This document shows positions 1 through 11,275 of a DNA stretch of 64,000 nucleotides, one piece after another (the first letter of the stretch is position 1; every line of letters begins with the position of its first letter). The position numbers were made by a program, and so were the translations under genes. A model generated the notes under the pieces. That model was not told the origin of the DNA. It searched no databases and saw only the letters and a program-made list of their open reading frames with translations. Source of the DNA: Agapanthus africanus (Eukaryota > Streptophyta > Magnoliopsida > Asparagales > Amaryllidaceae); contig JASDDO010000019.1 in assembly GCA_030015575.1 (NCBI GenBank), forward strand, positions 513,270,986-513,334,985. The letters run 5' to 3'.

Positions 1-1239
1 GTATGTATGTATGTGTGAATGCACATCCATATGTGCATGAATCAAGAAAGAAAGCATACATGCATGCATACATCCATCAAATACAAGAAAGGATTTCTAG
101 TGAGAAAATAATGGTTAAATGATAAATCAACACTTGATTTATCAATCCGGCCATATCACATATGATCCAACCAAAAGCAAGCTGCCCGATTAATATACGG
201 TATCTCATACGCGCATTTTAACCGGGTCCATGCGCATATCGCATACGCGCACCACAACATTTCGCCTGGACTAGGTAACTCCTTTGTGGGACTCTAAGAC
301 TCGTCAATACGCCGGCAGTGGGTGATGATCATATCAAGCACCCCCAAGTCGCAAGCGGTCAGCTAAACGTAACGGCCACCCGGGTATTGAGCGATCAGAA
401 GAAAACAAGCGAACCTGCTATAACTCCCGTCGAGCCAACCGGCAACACTACCGTACAGTCCGGTCTCTTCGTCAGATATGCTGCATATCGAGCCTAGGGA
501 TGGTAACGTCGACCCCAATAACTCAATAAGTCATGCCGGTGAATGGTCTATAACAGATCGAGAAACTACTGATAACACTTATCAGTAAATCTCAGCAGCC
601 CTGGCCAGGGACTTACTGATATAACCAGTCGAGCACAGCATCAACTCCCAATACCGGGAGAGACGAAACCCCTCCTATCGCTCATCGCCTTCGTGTGTCT
701 CGGGACTGTACCCAACGGCCACCTGTTTGCACGACTCAGTAGAGCCGTGGTAGGGTGGTAATCAAAGTACAGTGGGAGAGCAAACAAGACTCTATGACGA
801 TCTCGGGTCTACAGACTAACCTGTACCAGTGTCACCTGAGAACTGCTATCCGACGATAGATATAATTCCATATAGGAGTTCTCGGTGAGTCCGTCCAGTG
901 TACCCAGTCACCACTGAGCACCCGTATATGATCTTGATGTCAAACATCGATGAATGTGGGAACATCCATCACCCATCACATGGGTCTAGTATCATATACG
1001 CTAGTCTACTCTGGTATATCGATGCCCCGTCTCGATACACCTACGACTAGGGACATTTCAGGATATGCTTATAAACTACAGATGTCCCACTAGTATGATC
1101 TCTATCATAATCACCGTAGTCAAGCCGATATCCTCAGGGCTTTATCAGCATGTATGAATGAATAAAAGCATGATCAAATCAACATGTCAGATAAAGAATA
1201 ATCAGAAAGCATACTATCATGCCGAGCAAGAATGTACAC

Positions 1240-1287
<48 letters not shown>

Positions 1288-1329
1288 CACTATCATATAA
1301 TGGCCTCTAGGGCATACATATATCCAACA
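1..1329 (-). repeat. Cop1 3' LTR, truncated by the window edge
   Basis: The stretch matches 25630-26946 nearly base for base. On the minus strand it starts TGTTGGATATATG at 1329, directly after the polypurine tract. It carries the block CCCTAGAGGCCATTA shared by all copia LTRs in this window. It differs from its partner by scattered substitutions, a 5-bp indel and an expanded AT run. Confidence 0.95.
1242..1283. repeat. (AT)n microsatellite inside the Cop1 3' LTR
   Basis: About 20 uninterrupted AT units. The partner LTR has only a short AT stretch at the matching place near 26880, so the run expanded after insertion. Confidence 0.95.
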
Positions 1330-1345
1330 ATCTCCCACTTGCACT
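1330..1345 (-). other. Cop1 polypurine tract
   Basis: On the minus strand it reads AGTGCAAGTGGGAGAT and directly abuts the 3' LTR. Equivalent tracts occur in Cop2 (18971-18985) and Cop4 (55287-55302). It primes plus-strand DNA synthesis. Confidence 0.9.
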
Positions 1346-4082
1346 AAGGCCAGTTATTGGCGTATCTCATACCCAACATCTCAAAAAGTCGCTCATGCTG
1401 CGGCTGAGGGAAGGCCTTGGTGAGTGGATCCGCGGCGTTATTCTTTGTGTCTACTCTCTTAATCTCGATCTCGCGGCGATCTACAATCTCCCGGATCAAA
1501 TGAAAGCGCCTCAGGATGTGTCTGGACCGCTGATGGGACCTGGGCTCCTTGGCTAACGCCATAGCCCTATTATTATCACAATACAATGGTATTGGATCAA
1601 TAATGGTTGGAACTACTCCTAGCTCCGAGACGAACTTCTTCATCCAGACGGCTTCCTTGGCGGCATCATTCGCAGCAATGTACTCAGCTTCCATCGTAGA
1701 GTCTGCAACGGTATCCTGTTTGGAACTCTTCCAACTTACCGCCCCTCCATTGAGGGTAAATACAAACCCTGAGATAGATTTGTTGTCGTCCTTATTGCTC
1801 TGGAAGCTCGAATCGGTAAAGGCCTCCATTTGGAGATCTCTATTACCATACACCAAGAACAATTCTTTAGTCCTTCGTAAGTACTTAAGAATGTTCTTCA
1901 CAGCTGTCCAGTGATTCTCCCCTGGGTTGGATTGATACCTGCTTACAACACTAAGTGCATAAGCTACATCTGGGCGTGTACATAACATCGCATACATTAT
2001 AGATCCTACTGCCGAAGCATAGGGTATAATGCTCATGCGAGCTCTCTCTTCATCGGTCTTCGGACAAGAATCCTTGGAGAGAGTGACCCTATGGCAAGCG
2101 GGTAAAGCACCCCGCTTGGAGTCTTCCATACTAAACCTTTTTAGGATGGTGTTGATGTACCTGGTTTGGGACAATCCCAATAACTTTTTGGATCTATCCC
2201 TATAGATCCTTATGCCCAGAATGTATGTGGTATCACCCAGGTCTTTCATGGAGAACCTTAGTGATAAGAAAGATTTGACCGACTGTAGCATAGGAATATC
2301 ATTTCCTATCAGAAGAATGTCATCCACGTACAATACGAGGAATGTGACAGCTCTTCCTACAGCCTTCTTATAAACACAAGGTTCATCTGGATTTTTGATG
2401 AAATCAAACTCTTTGATAATATCATCGAAACAGATGTTCCAACTCCGAGATGCCTGCTTTAACCCATATATGGATTTAAACAATCTACATGCTTTCCCGC
2501 TGCTCCCACTGTCAATGAAGCCCTCTGGCTGATCCATATAAACGCATTCTTCAAAATCTCCATTTAGAAATGCTGTTTTAACGTCCATCTGCCAGATTTC
2601 ATAGTCGTAGTGAGCAGCAATAGCAAGTAGGATCCGAATGGATTTAAGCATGGTTACGGGCGAAAAAGTTTCGTCATAGTCCAAACCTGGTCTTTGACGA
2701 AAACCTTTCGCCACAAGTCTTGCCTTATAGGTCTCTACCTGCCCATCTACACCAATCTTTCTTTTAAAGATCCATTTGCATCCCACAGGTTTTACCCCAA
2801 GGGGTACAATGTCCAAAGTCCATACTTTGTTGGTGTACATAGACTCCATTTCGGATCTCATGGCATCCAGCCACTTCACAGAGTCTCCACTCGTGATAGC
2901 TTGCTGAAAACTGGTAGGATCATCATCATCCATGATGCAGACTTCTCCGTCACCATCAATGAGGAAACCGTAGGACCTCTCCGGTGGGCGAGAAGTCCTA
3001 CCAGACCTTCGGAGTGGCCGAGGTTCCTCAGTTTCTATTACAACAGCCGGTTCAACCAAATCGTCATTTGTAGTTTGTGTCTCTAGAACCTCTTCTAGAT
3101 CCACCACTTTGCCATCATCTTTATCTGTGAAAAACTCTTTTTCCAAGAATGTGGCATACTGAGAAACAAACACCTTTTGTTCCTCTTTGTGGTAGAATAG
3201 ATATCCATAAGAATTCTTTGGATACCCCACAAAATTACACATGACTGACCGTGTCTCGAGTTTGTCCGAATTCTGCTTTTTAACATAGGCCGGGCAACCC
3301 CAAATCTTAATTCTCTTAAGAGATGGTCTCTTCCCATGCCATATCTCATATGGCGTGGTAGACACGGTTTTGGTTGGAATCCTGTTCAGTAGAAACGCTG
3401 CAGTCTCGAATGCATGCCCCCAAAATGAGACGGGTAACTCAGCATCACTCATCATGGATCGGACCATATCTAATAGGGTCCTATTCCGTCGTTCAGACAC
3501 ACCGTTGTGCTGTGGTGTGTAAGGAGGAGTGAGCTGAGAGAGAATCCCATTCTCTTTTAGGAAGTTAGCAAATTCCGTATTGAGATACTCTCCACCTCGA
3601 TCTGATCGAAGCATCTTGATACTCAAGCCGGTTTGTTTTTCTACTTCTTGTTTATATTCAATGAATTTCTCGAAAGCTTCGGACTTGTGCTTTAATAAAA
3701 ATACATGACCGAATCTTGAGAAATCGTCAGTGAAAGTAATGAAGTAAGAAAACCCGCCTCTAGCCTGTGTAGACATTGGACCACATACATCACTATGTAT
3801 GAGTCCTAGGAGCTCGGTAGCTCTTTCTCCGTGTCCGGTAAACGGAGTTTTGGTCATTTTACCCTTGATACAAGACTGGCAAGTCGCATAAGATTTATAT
3901 TCAAAAGGGTTTAAATATCCATCTTTGTGTAACTTGTTTAGTCTTGTTTCGTTAATATGACCAAGTCTACAGTGCCAAAGAAAAGCTTCATTTAATTCTG
4001 AAAGTTTTCTTTTCTTAGTGTGTTGTATACTGAAAACTGTGTGTTGATTTAGGACGTATATCCCGTTATTAAGTGTACCATA
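1344..4082 (-). CDS. Cop1 pol: integrase-reverse transcriptase-RNase H, cut off at its upstream end by Cop2
   Basis: The frame is open from the Cop2 junction to a stop at 1344. Counting from the Met at 3857 (837 residues; an internal Met, not the true start), integrase acid residues lie at D23, D86 and E122, a DDE triad with the usual 35-residue last spacing. RT follows, with the catalytic Asp in DVKTAFLNG (D425) and YVDD at 510-513. RNase H residues are D682 (AFTDSS), E723 or E725 (STMEAEY) and D761 (YCDNN). The part above 3857 encodes the end of the pre-integrase zinc region. All key residues are present, so only the Cop2 insertion and a gag frameshift disable this copy. It would be made as part of one Gag-Pol polyprotein that continues at 21185-22370. 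Confidence 0.95.
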   Translation of the reverse strand, partial: YGTLNNGIYVLNQHTVFSIQHTKKRKLSELNEAFLWHCRLGHINETRLNKLHKDGYLNPFEYKSYATCQSCIKGKMTKTPFTGHGERATELLGLIHSDVCGPMSTQARGGFSYFITFTDDFSRFGHVFLLKHKSEAFEKFIEYKQEVEKQTGLSIKMLRSDRGGEYLNTEFANFLKENGILSQLTPPYTPQHNGVSERRNRTLLDMVRSMMSDAELPVSFWGHAFETAAFLLNRIPTKTVSTTPYEIWHGKRPSLKRIKIWGCPAYVKKQNSDKLETRSVMCNFVGYPKNSYGYLFYHKEEQKVFVSQYATFLEKEFFTDKDDGKVVDLEEVLETQTTNDDLVEPAVVIETEEPRPLRRSGRTSRPPERSYGFLIDGDGEVCIMDDDDPTSFQQAITSGDSVKWLDAMRSEMESMYTNKVWTLDIVPLGVKPVGCKWIFKRKIGVDGQVETYKARLVAKGFRQRPGLDYDETFSPVTMLKSIRILLAIAAHYDYEIWQMDVKTAFLNGDFEECVYMDQPEGFIDSGSSGKACRLFKSIYGLKQASRSWNICFDDIIKEFDFIKNPDEPCVYKKAVGRAVTFLVLYVDDILLIGNDIPMLQSVKSFLSLRFSMKDLGDTTYILGIRIYRDRSKKLLGLSQTRYINTILKRFSMEDSKRGALPACHRVTLSKDSCPKTDEERARMSIIPYASAVGSIMYAMLCTRPDVAYALSVVSRYQSNPGENHWTAVKNILKYLRRTKELFLVYGNRDLQMEAFTDSSFQSNKDDNKSISGFVFTLNGGAVSWKSSKQDTVADSTMEAEYIAANDAAKEAVWMKKFVSELGVVPTIIDPIPLYCDNNRAMALAKEPRSHQRSRHILRRFHLIREIVDRREIEIKRVDTKNNAADPLTKAFPQPQHERLFEMLGMRYANNWP
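4078..4082. repeat. Target site duplication of Cop2 (ccata)
   Basis: The same five bases follow the 3' LTR at 21185-21189. Five bases is the usual Ty1/copia length. Removing Cop2 and one copy leaves the Cop1 reading frame continuous. Confidence 0.95.
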
Positions 4083-5547
4083 TGTTAGTTATATGTATGC
4101 CCTAGAGGCCATTACTATACATAGGATGTATATTGTAGTGGATGCTTGGACATATAAAGGGAGGACTTTCTTGCTCGACATGATAGTATGCTATCTGGTT
4201 GCTCTTTACCTTAACGTGTATACTGATTGTCTCTCTGTTACATGTTGGTAAAGCCCTTCGGATGTGTACTTGACTACCTGGACTATGATGCAGATCATAC
4301 TAGTGGGGACATGGTAGTCCATAAGTACATCCTTCAAGGTCCTTAGTCGTGGGTGTATCGAGACAGGGCATCGATATACCAGAGTAGACTAGCGTATACC
4401 TTCTCGACCCATACAGATGGGCGATGGATGATCCCATATCCATTAATGTTTGACATCAGAGATGATATACGGGTGCTCGGTGAAGACTGGGTACACTGGA
4501 CGGACTCGCCGAGAACTCCTAGATGGTATTATACCTTACGTCAGATGGCAGTTCTCTGGTGACACTGGTACAGGTTAGTCTGTAGACCCGAGATCGTCAT
4601 AGAGTCTTGTGTGATTCCCACTGTGCTTTGATTTCCACCTTACCACGTCCAAGAGGGCGTGCAAAACGGTGGTTTTTGGGTACAGTCCCGAATCACATGG
4701 AGGCAATGAGCGATAGGAGGGGATTCGTCTCTCCCGGTATAGGGAGTTGATGTTGCGCTGTGTTCGATTGGCTATAACCGGAAATCTCTAGCCAGGGTTG
4801 CTGAGATTTACTGGTAAGTGTTATCAGTAGTATCTCGAACTGTTATAGACCACATATCGACACGACTTATCGAGCTACTGGGGTCTGACGTTTACCACCC
4901 CTAGGCAAGATATGCGACATATCAGACGAAGAGACCGGACTGTACGGTAAGTGTTGCTCGTTGGATTCACAGGAGTGTGAGCGGGCTTGCTCGTTGATCT
5001 TCTGATCGCTCAATACCCGGGTGGCCGTTACGTTTAGCAGACCGCTTGCGGCTTGTGGGTGTTTGATATGATCATCACCTGCTGCCGGCGTATTGACGAG
5101 TCTTTAGAGTCCTACACAGAGGTTTCCTGGCTCAAGCGAAACGAAATAGGAGCGCATATGAGATATATGCGGGACCGAGAATGATATCAGTATGTGATAC
5201 TGAATTCTATTCTCGCGATTTGTATCATCGGACGGTTATATAAGACATAGCCGGGTTACCGAATCAAGTGTTGATTCGATACATTGATACACTTGATATT
5301 AGTCGGTTATATGCAGTATGACCGGATCATTAAATCAAGTGTTGATTTAATGATTTAATGTATAATTATATATTTGATATATTAGTTTACATTAACTAGT
5401 ATTGCTTCACTTAAGATGATTTTCTCACTTGATGTGCACATTGTATATATGATATATTTTTGTGCACTTGTTTGTATCATGTTTGATGATACATGCAAAC
5501 TTGGGTGTGCATGCTTTAAACCATAGTTTACGTTAATGGTTAAGGTG

Positions 5548-5578
<31 letters not shown>

Positions 5579-6277
5579 TTATATAAAATGGTGGCTTATT
5601 TTGTTTCATACTTGAAGCTTCATGAAGCTTTGAAAAGCTTTGACCATTTTGTTTCTTTCCTAAACCTAACCATTACCTAAACTCTAGTTTATTCTTTACA
5701 TGAGTTTACTAACCTATGGTTGCTAAATGATAAGCATCACTTGAATTTTCAAATTAGATAATTCATTCTTTTCTTTTCTTCTTCATCTTCTTCATGAGTT
5801 GAAGAAAGCAAGCTAGAAAATTCTAAGTGATGAATCCAAGTGAGAAACCCAAATCCAAAGTGAACCCACTTTCTATTTCCTCATTCTCTACCACTTGCCA
5901 TGTTGTATAGGGTGTTTTCTTCACAAGGTTCATGACCAAGTGAAGATGGAGCTTGAGTTTGAGTCGCCTCGATGTAGATCATCTTCGGCATCGAAGTCGA
6001 CGACCTAGCCCGATCATTTCTTCGACGAAGCCATCGCTAGAGTCCGGGATCCGATGATCGCAGTGGAGGGACATCATCATGGAGCTAAGGAAGTGGAGGA
6101 CCGGATCTACAAAGGTTGTATTTCCATTCACTTAGTAGTTAAGTTGTTAACTAGTTGTTGTTTTGCCTTTACCTCTAGTCATCGATCTAGTATTAGGGTT
6201 TCTCGGCACAAGAAAAATTTGATTTTGGCATGGTCGATACCTTGTGGAACCTCTTGAGTGTGCCTAGGAACCCTACA
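4083..6277 (+). repeat. Cop2 5' LTR
   Basis: The LTR is 2195 bp, TGTTAG to CTACA. Its U3 has the CCCTAGAGGCCATTA block and other blocks shared with the Cop1, Cop3 and Cop4 LTRs. A TTTA repeat at about 5550-5580 runs into TATATAAA at about 5581, a possible TATA box that the 3' LTR lacks. The small frame at 4353-4562 is not conserved in the other families. Confidence 0.95.
5549..5590 (+). promoter_or_regulatory. TTTA microsatellite and TATA-like sequence in the Cop2 5' LTR
   Basis: About eight TTTA units are followed by TTATATAAAATGG. The partner LTR has a shorter repeat at about 20450-20480 and a different junction (TTATGCCAAGAAATAAAATGG region) without TATATAAA. Promoter use is inference. 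Confidence 0.4.
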
Positions 6278-6278
6278 G

Positions 6279-6290
6279 TGGTATCAGAGC
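6279..6290 (+). other. Cop2 primer binding site
   Basis: TGGTATCAGAGC lies one base after the 5' LTR. It is complementary to the 3' end of plant initiator Met tRNA, the usual Ty1/copia primer. Confidence 0.95.
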
Positions 6291-6476
6291 CTAGCTAGAG
6301 CCTTAAGCTAAGTGTAGACGAAGTTAGAAACCCGATCGAACCCCGAAACCCTAATTCAAACCCTTCTCTGTACATTTTCTGAAAATGTGGATTTTTCCAA
6401 ATTAAAAATAGCCAAAAAATTCAGCAGGGTTTTCTAGGAATTATTGTGAAATTCGTGGGCCCAAACCCATTAAACC

Positions 6477-6523
6477 GCCGTGGAACCGCGGCCGTAACCT
6501 AGGTTGGGCGGCGGTTCCGCGGC
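6477..6523 (+). other. GC-rich paired palindrome after the primer site, Cop2
   Basis: The first arm contains GTGGAACCGCGGCC (6480-6493) and the second GGCGGTTCCGCGGC (6510-6523). The arms are largely complementary, about 190 nt after the primer site. A long stem-loop in the RNA leader is the simplest reading. Confidence 0.7.
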
Positions 6524-8395
6524 AATACAGTGGCCTTTTTCACTTCTGTTTGCACGGTAATCCCTAACTGGAGTTGCTGTATTTTATCGGAATTTTTAAT
6601 TTATACTCAAGAGTTGAGTTTTCTGGGGTGTATTGGGGACTCGACGATTCGATCGGAATCTTTAACTTTGTCTGTGTTTTTCCGGGTATTTTAGAACATG
6701 TTAAAAAGTTGACCGAATATAAATACCCACTTTTTCCCCTGCCGGAAAATTTCCAAGTGTTGGATTTTTCCGTCGTTTAAGAACGTTCTAAGTAGTGCAA
6801 GTAACGCGATGGTCCCTCTAGAAGACAACAAACCTTAACTCGATTATGTGACCGTCTTTAACTGCCCTTTGAACCTTAGGGTTTGGGGCAGTACGGCGTG
6901 CCACATGTGAGGCGTTGGCTTGACCCTTCTACGGCTGGACCGTTGGTACTGAGGCATGAAGTGAATGTTTTTAAACTTATTTCATGTGTTGATCTGTTTC
7001 GGGAAAACTTGGGTGTTTGATTGTTCGATCGGAAAGTTTAATATTTTCTATTTATCTGGAATATGATACAATAATTGGAAATCACAAGTAATTATGAGAT
7101 AACTGAATGAATGTTATAAACACAACACTTTAGTCTCACTTGATCGGTTGCCACGGAATTTTGATGTGATCAAAAGTCCGTCGCAATCACGTAGCGTACG
7201 CGGATACTCGCCGGGTAAACTTAATAGACAGCCATGCCCCATAGCTCCGACCAAGTGACTGTAGGAGAACCCCGTCGCCAAAAGCATCCGTTCGGGTGCT
7301 CGCGGCAACGATGTTCCGCCTTAGTGCACTTCATCGACGGCATCCGGGGGTGCGGCCGTCTACTAAAGTTTGCGACGAGCATTCGATCAGTTTGTCGGGA
7401 ATCTTGTTGAATTGCCCGACTAGATAATGAAAAGTGTTTTCGATAATGAGACTAAAATGCGAGGTTTATAAATGTTAGGCATGTGATGTCTAAGGAATTC
7501 AGATGGTTAGGCATGTGATGTCTAAAGAGGTTGCGGATTCCAACTGTTGTAGTTTTACACTTTCTTTTCTGCGACCGTAAGTGTAATATGTGATATCGCC
7601 GGTTTCGTTGCTATATGTCAACGACAATTGGGATGCGCATATTTACTTACGTTGATGACATGTGATGTTATGTGTTACTGGATATGTTATATTGGATCAT
7701 CGTGTTTGAATAGCCGGGGGGTTTTATGTGAGATGAGTGTTTTTAATTTTCATTCATGTAAAAAACTTGTATGTAATATTCTTTTATTGGGGCACTTCCA
7801 GGTTGCGGATGATGTCACCATTTGTATATTATTTACTTTTCCGCACTAGGATAGACCCAAGGAGGAGAACACAAGACACCGGGTTCTGGAGTCCAGTGGG
7901 AGACCAACTCGAGGAGTCGAGTCCGGGTCTCCTAACTCTAGAATTGGTAGGGTTGCTTGCCGCTCTCGTAGGGGTCTAGGGGTGTGGGTTTGGCTATTCA
8001 TCGCGACCGTGGAATCCGTGTTTTATACTGGCTCGTATTGAAAACACGGACGTCCTAGTATATCCAATGTTTCATATGTTTTTTCTGCTGCGATATCTGT
8101 GATGTGATCATTTGATATGTTGTGATGGATACTGTATATAGTATATATGATATATTATATAGACGTTACTTATGTTTTACACCCGCGCCAGCCCTGTCCC
8201 TCTCTGCCGTTAGTCACCTAACCTAACGGTGCACGAGGGGACATCGAGGCGAACACGGATGGCATAAGTGTACGTCGTATTTATCTGTGATGTTTAAGTG
8301 ATTTAAATGATAGGACTTCATTAATGTGATTAATGAAAGAAAAAGAAACGTAAGATGTTGTGGAATCGAATTTTCAAAAACAGGTAGCTACAGTT

Positions 8396-8643
8396 TTTGC
8401 TTTGCATCGCGGTGTTCCTTGTAGAACATCCTGCACCTTATTCGATAAGGAAAGGGCCGAGATCCCTTCACCGGGAGTGACCCCTTTAGCAATAACCGGC
8501 AGATGCTACACCCCTCGGTTTGTCTTTTGATTGCTCATATAGTTCTTGCTTTGCACAGTGGTATATATGATATATCCTGCACCTTATTCGATGAGGAAAG
8601 GGCCGACGATCCCTTCACCGGGAGTAACCCCTTTAGCAAAACT
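8396..8643 (+). repeat. Duplicated ~85-nt leader module, Cop2
   Basis: The two copies (8396-8493 and 8547-8643) share the run from CTGCACCTTATTCGAT to CCCCTTTAGC. In the first copy CCTTAT-TCG-ATAAGG is a perfect hairpin; in the second one pair becomes a G-U wobble. Cop4 has the same pair of modules at 58996-59226. Confidence 0.8.
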
Positions 8644-8779
8644 AGAAAAGCCTCACAAACACTCCATTTAAAATCATTTGATTCTACAACGATATAAAGT
8701 TCATTACGCAAAGGGTTTTCTTAAAAACCTGACGTAGCCCTACGTCATTTCAGATAAGTAATAGTTAGTATTCGTGCTG

Positions 8780-8980
8780 CGTTTGTTGACTCAGTCAAGG
8801 CATAGTGTGCGGTAGCTGATTACTGCTTATCTGCAAAGCATATGATGCGATTGGATTAGGGTAGTCGTGCGGCCTTGTTGACTCAGTCAAGGGTCGTGCG
8901 GGTGGGTTTAATTCAATCGGGAAATGACGGGTTGAACTTTACTTGCGGTCTATGGTTTGTTGACTCAGTCAAGGTCATAG
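8780..8980 (+). other. Triple TTGAC/GTCAA hairpins, Cop2 leader
   Basis: TTGACTCAGTCAA occurs three times, near 8784, 8877 and 8959. The third copy is enclosed by CTATG (8950-8954) and CATAG (8976-8980), which extends the stem. Cop1, Cop3 and Cop4 carry diverged but similarly paired triplets. Confidence 0.75.
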
Positions 8981-9389
8981 ATCGCTTGGGGTAAAATTAT
9001 TGGGAATTTCAAGTGTTGAAATTTGCAATGAGATTGCATACCTTCTATGAGATAGTTGGATCCCGATACCCACTGCGAGTAAGAGTTACTCCCAGGAGAG
9101 TTTTACACATTACAATTAGCCGATCTAGTAGGTGTCTAGAAAGGTGTCAATGGGGTTACGCCTCTGGGAAAACGAGGTTTACTGTAATTAGGTCCGTGCG
9201 AAAGCACGGGGAACCTCCCTCAAAGTAACGACACTGGCCTGGCTGAAAGATTGGAGAACTTGTAGCGTGTAATTAATCCCGGCTAGTCTTTCCTTTCAGG
9301 GTTTGAAGGAAGATTTGATAAAAAATAGTGGGAGCCATCCTAATTAGATAAAATAATAACCAATCTGATCTTGCAAGAGCACACGCAGA

Positions 9390-10113
9390 GTGTTTTCTTC
9401 TTACTCTCTCCTGGTAGCGACCATATCACGCCTTAATCAAGATAATAACACGGATGTATTGACCGAACCCGCTTGTTATACTGAGCTGGGGAACGTTGGT
9501 CCCGCTCCAACTTATAAATGTTATAAGACAGAGCAGGAAATAGAGGAATACCAGAGTTCCTATGCCGCCCAAACGAAGAAAGTGCATATGATGCATCTCC
9601 TTCGGGTGTGTTCATTACAAAGAACTGTTTCTCTGTATCCTCTACGTCCTGGATATTTGATACCGGATCAGGATCCCAGATATGTAATCTGTTACATAGG
9701 GCTACAGAAAGGTAGAGAACTGAGAACGGGTGATAAGTTTCATGAGACAGAAAACGGTGCAAGTGTTGTAGCCAAGTCTGTTGGTCACTGCCACCCTGTA
9801 TTCCAAATACATTGATTCTGAACGAATGTTATTAGATACCGAACCTGATATACAAAATCATATCAGTCTCTTTATTAGTAAAGAAATGATAAAATTTTGT
9901 ATTGTTGGATAATGTTTTGAACATTTCCTATATCAAAAATTGATCGGTTCAGGCACGTTATCTAAAAGTATTGATGTTCTAAATCAAACTACAGTTCTTA
10001 GTATACGGAACACACACAAGAGGAATAGTTCAGAAATGAACGGATCCATCTTGAGGTATTATAGACTAGGTCTTATCAATAAGACCCGACTAGCTAAGTT
10101 GCACATAGATGCA
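9390..10113 (+). pseudogene. Cop2 protease and pre-integrase remnant, cut by Cop3
   Basis: About 9654-9700 encodes W-I-F-D-T-G-S-G-S-Q-I-C-N, the copia aspartic protease active site, but in a different frame from the flanking similarity. The stretch 9700-9815 resembles the region after the protease site in Cop3. From 9940 the frame resembles the pre-integrase domain and stops at the Cop3 junction. Gag upstream of the zinc knuckle is missing. The 141-residue open stretch at 9390-9815 is a chance mixture of frames. Not functional. Confidence 0.8.
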
Positions 10114-10118
10114 TATTT
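10114..10118. repeat. Target site duplication of Cop3 (tattt)
   Basis: The same five bases occur at 16882-16886, just after the other LTR of Cop3. Confidence 0.95.
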
Positions 10119-11275
10119 TGTAAGTCCACGTTGCCCATCCCGGTACTTGCGGGGAGGCGGAAAACGGAATAAAAATCGAATTTTTACGAGCTTAGGCAAC
10201 ATGGACTAGACTATGAAGGATCTTTGCTAAACAAAAACAAGCTAAAGCTAACTAGAAACTAGCTAAGTGCTAGAAAGGTTATACCTTGGGCTTTAAGTCC
10301 TTCTCTCCTTGCTCCTTGGAGTGGTGGAAGGAGGTCACCTTTGTCGTCTTCTCCAGTCAAAGAAAGATCCACCCGAAAGCCTCAACCTTTGGCTTCAACT
10401 CCAAGCTAGAAGTAACTAGGGTGCAAGAAGTGCTAATCCTTGAACCCTAGATGAGAGTAGAGATTATCAAGAGAGGGTTTTTCTCAAGCTCAAGTGTTTC
10501 TCAACACATGAGAGGGGAGAGCTTGAGGGAGAGGAAGAACAAGAGAGAGAATGTGAATAATAGAATGAGAGAATAATATGAACCAAGAGAGAGAATGTGA
10601 ATAATAGAATGAGAGAATAATATGAACCATTCTCACATATATGTGTGAATTATTGTAATTAAATAATTAGCTAGATAATTGTCATGGTTAATCAAGACAT
10701 GACCATTATCATTTCATTTTTAATGCAAATTGCAAGGATCAAAGAGCATCTTCCAAATGAAATGATGATGGTCAAAGTGTCAACAAGGTCAACAAGTCAA
10801 GATGGGTCAAATGGTCAACAACCATAACCATGCACAATTATTAAACTAATATCAATTAACAATAATACACACATAAGCAATAGGGTTAATAAAATGACAA
10901 TAGTCATTAACCCTAATCAAAGTTCTCTCCCTCTGTCTCAAGCAACTGTGCATACGCACCCGTATTCGTGATCCGAGGAACATGAATACAATGAGAAAAA
11001 CCAATCCCATATCATATACTAGGATCCGGCTTAAACCAAAGCCCGCTAGTATAAGCTGTCCGGACAGCAAACGTGCACAAGTGCGCCGATGTGAACGAAC
11101 CCTGTCGCAAAACCATGCGACCTCTACTCATTTTGCCTAAAGGCGAATAGCTCTCTGTGTGGGACTCTAAAGACTCGACACTACACTGGCAGTGGGTTTA
11201 ACCACAGACCGCAAGCGGCACTAGCTGTACGTAACGGTCCCCAGGTAGATGTCGATAAGAAGACTGACGATGTGA
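10119..11275 (-). repeat. Cop3 3' LTR, truncated by the internal deletion
   Basis: It matches 14840-15950 and stops where the partner reads on into GGTGAACCCCATC. It ends with the LTR terminus (TGTAAGTCC on the plus strand). About a dozen substitutions and one extra copy of a 44-bp segment near 10584-10627 separate it from its partner, roughly 1%. Confidence 0.92.

Larger units (their letters stand above)
6291..9389 (+). other. Cop2 leader, about 3.1 kb, non-coding and rich in inverted repeats
   Basis: No protein similarity is visible. In order it holds a GC-rich paired palindrome (6477-6523), a CCGTTAG/CTAACGG hairpin (8208-8229), an 85-nt module present twice (8396-8493 and 8547-8643) and three TTGACTCAGTCAA hairpins (about 8780, 8873 and 8950-8980). 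The leaders of Cop1, Cop3 and Cop4 have matching parts in the same order. The gag start seen in Cop1 and Cop3 is absent. Confidence 0.75.

Noticed and set aside
1242..1283. AT run as a regulatory or origin element
   Set aside because: A private expansion of a short AT stretch in the partner LTR.
4353..4562. Small ORF in the Cop2 LTR, repeated at 19256-19465 and with a relative on the minus strand at 26484-26678
   Set aside because: Repeated only because LTRs are repeated. The matching part of the Cop3-family LTR has stops, so there is no sign of protein conservation across families.
9390..9815. 141-residue ORF in Cop2 as a new gene
   Set aside because: It mixes frames of a decayed protease: the DTGSGS site lies in another frame inside it.
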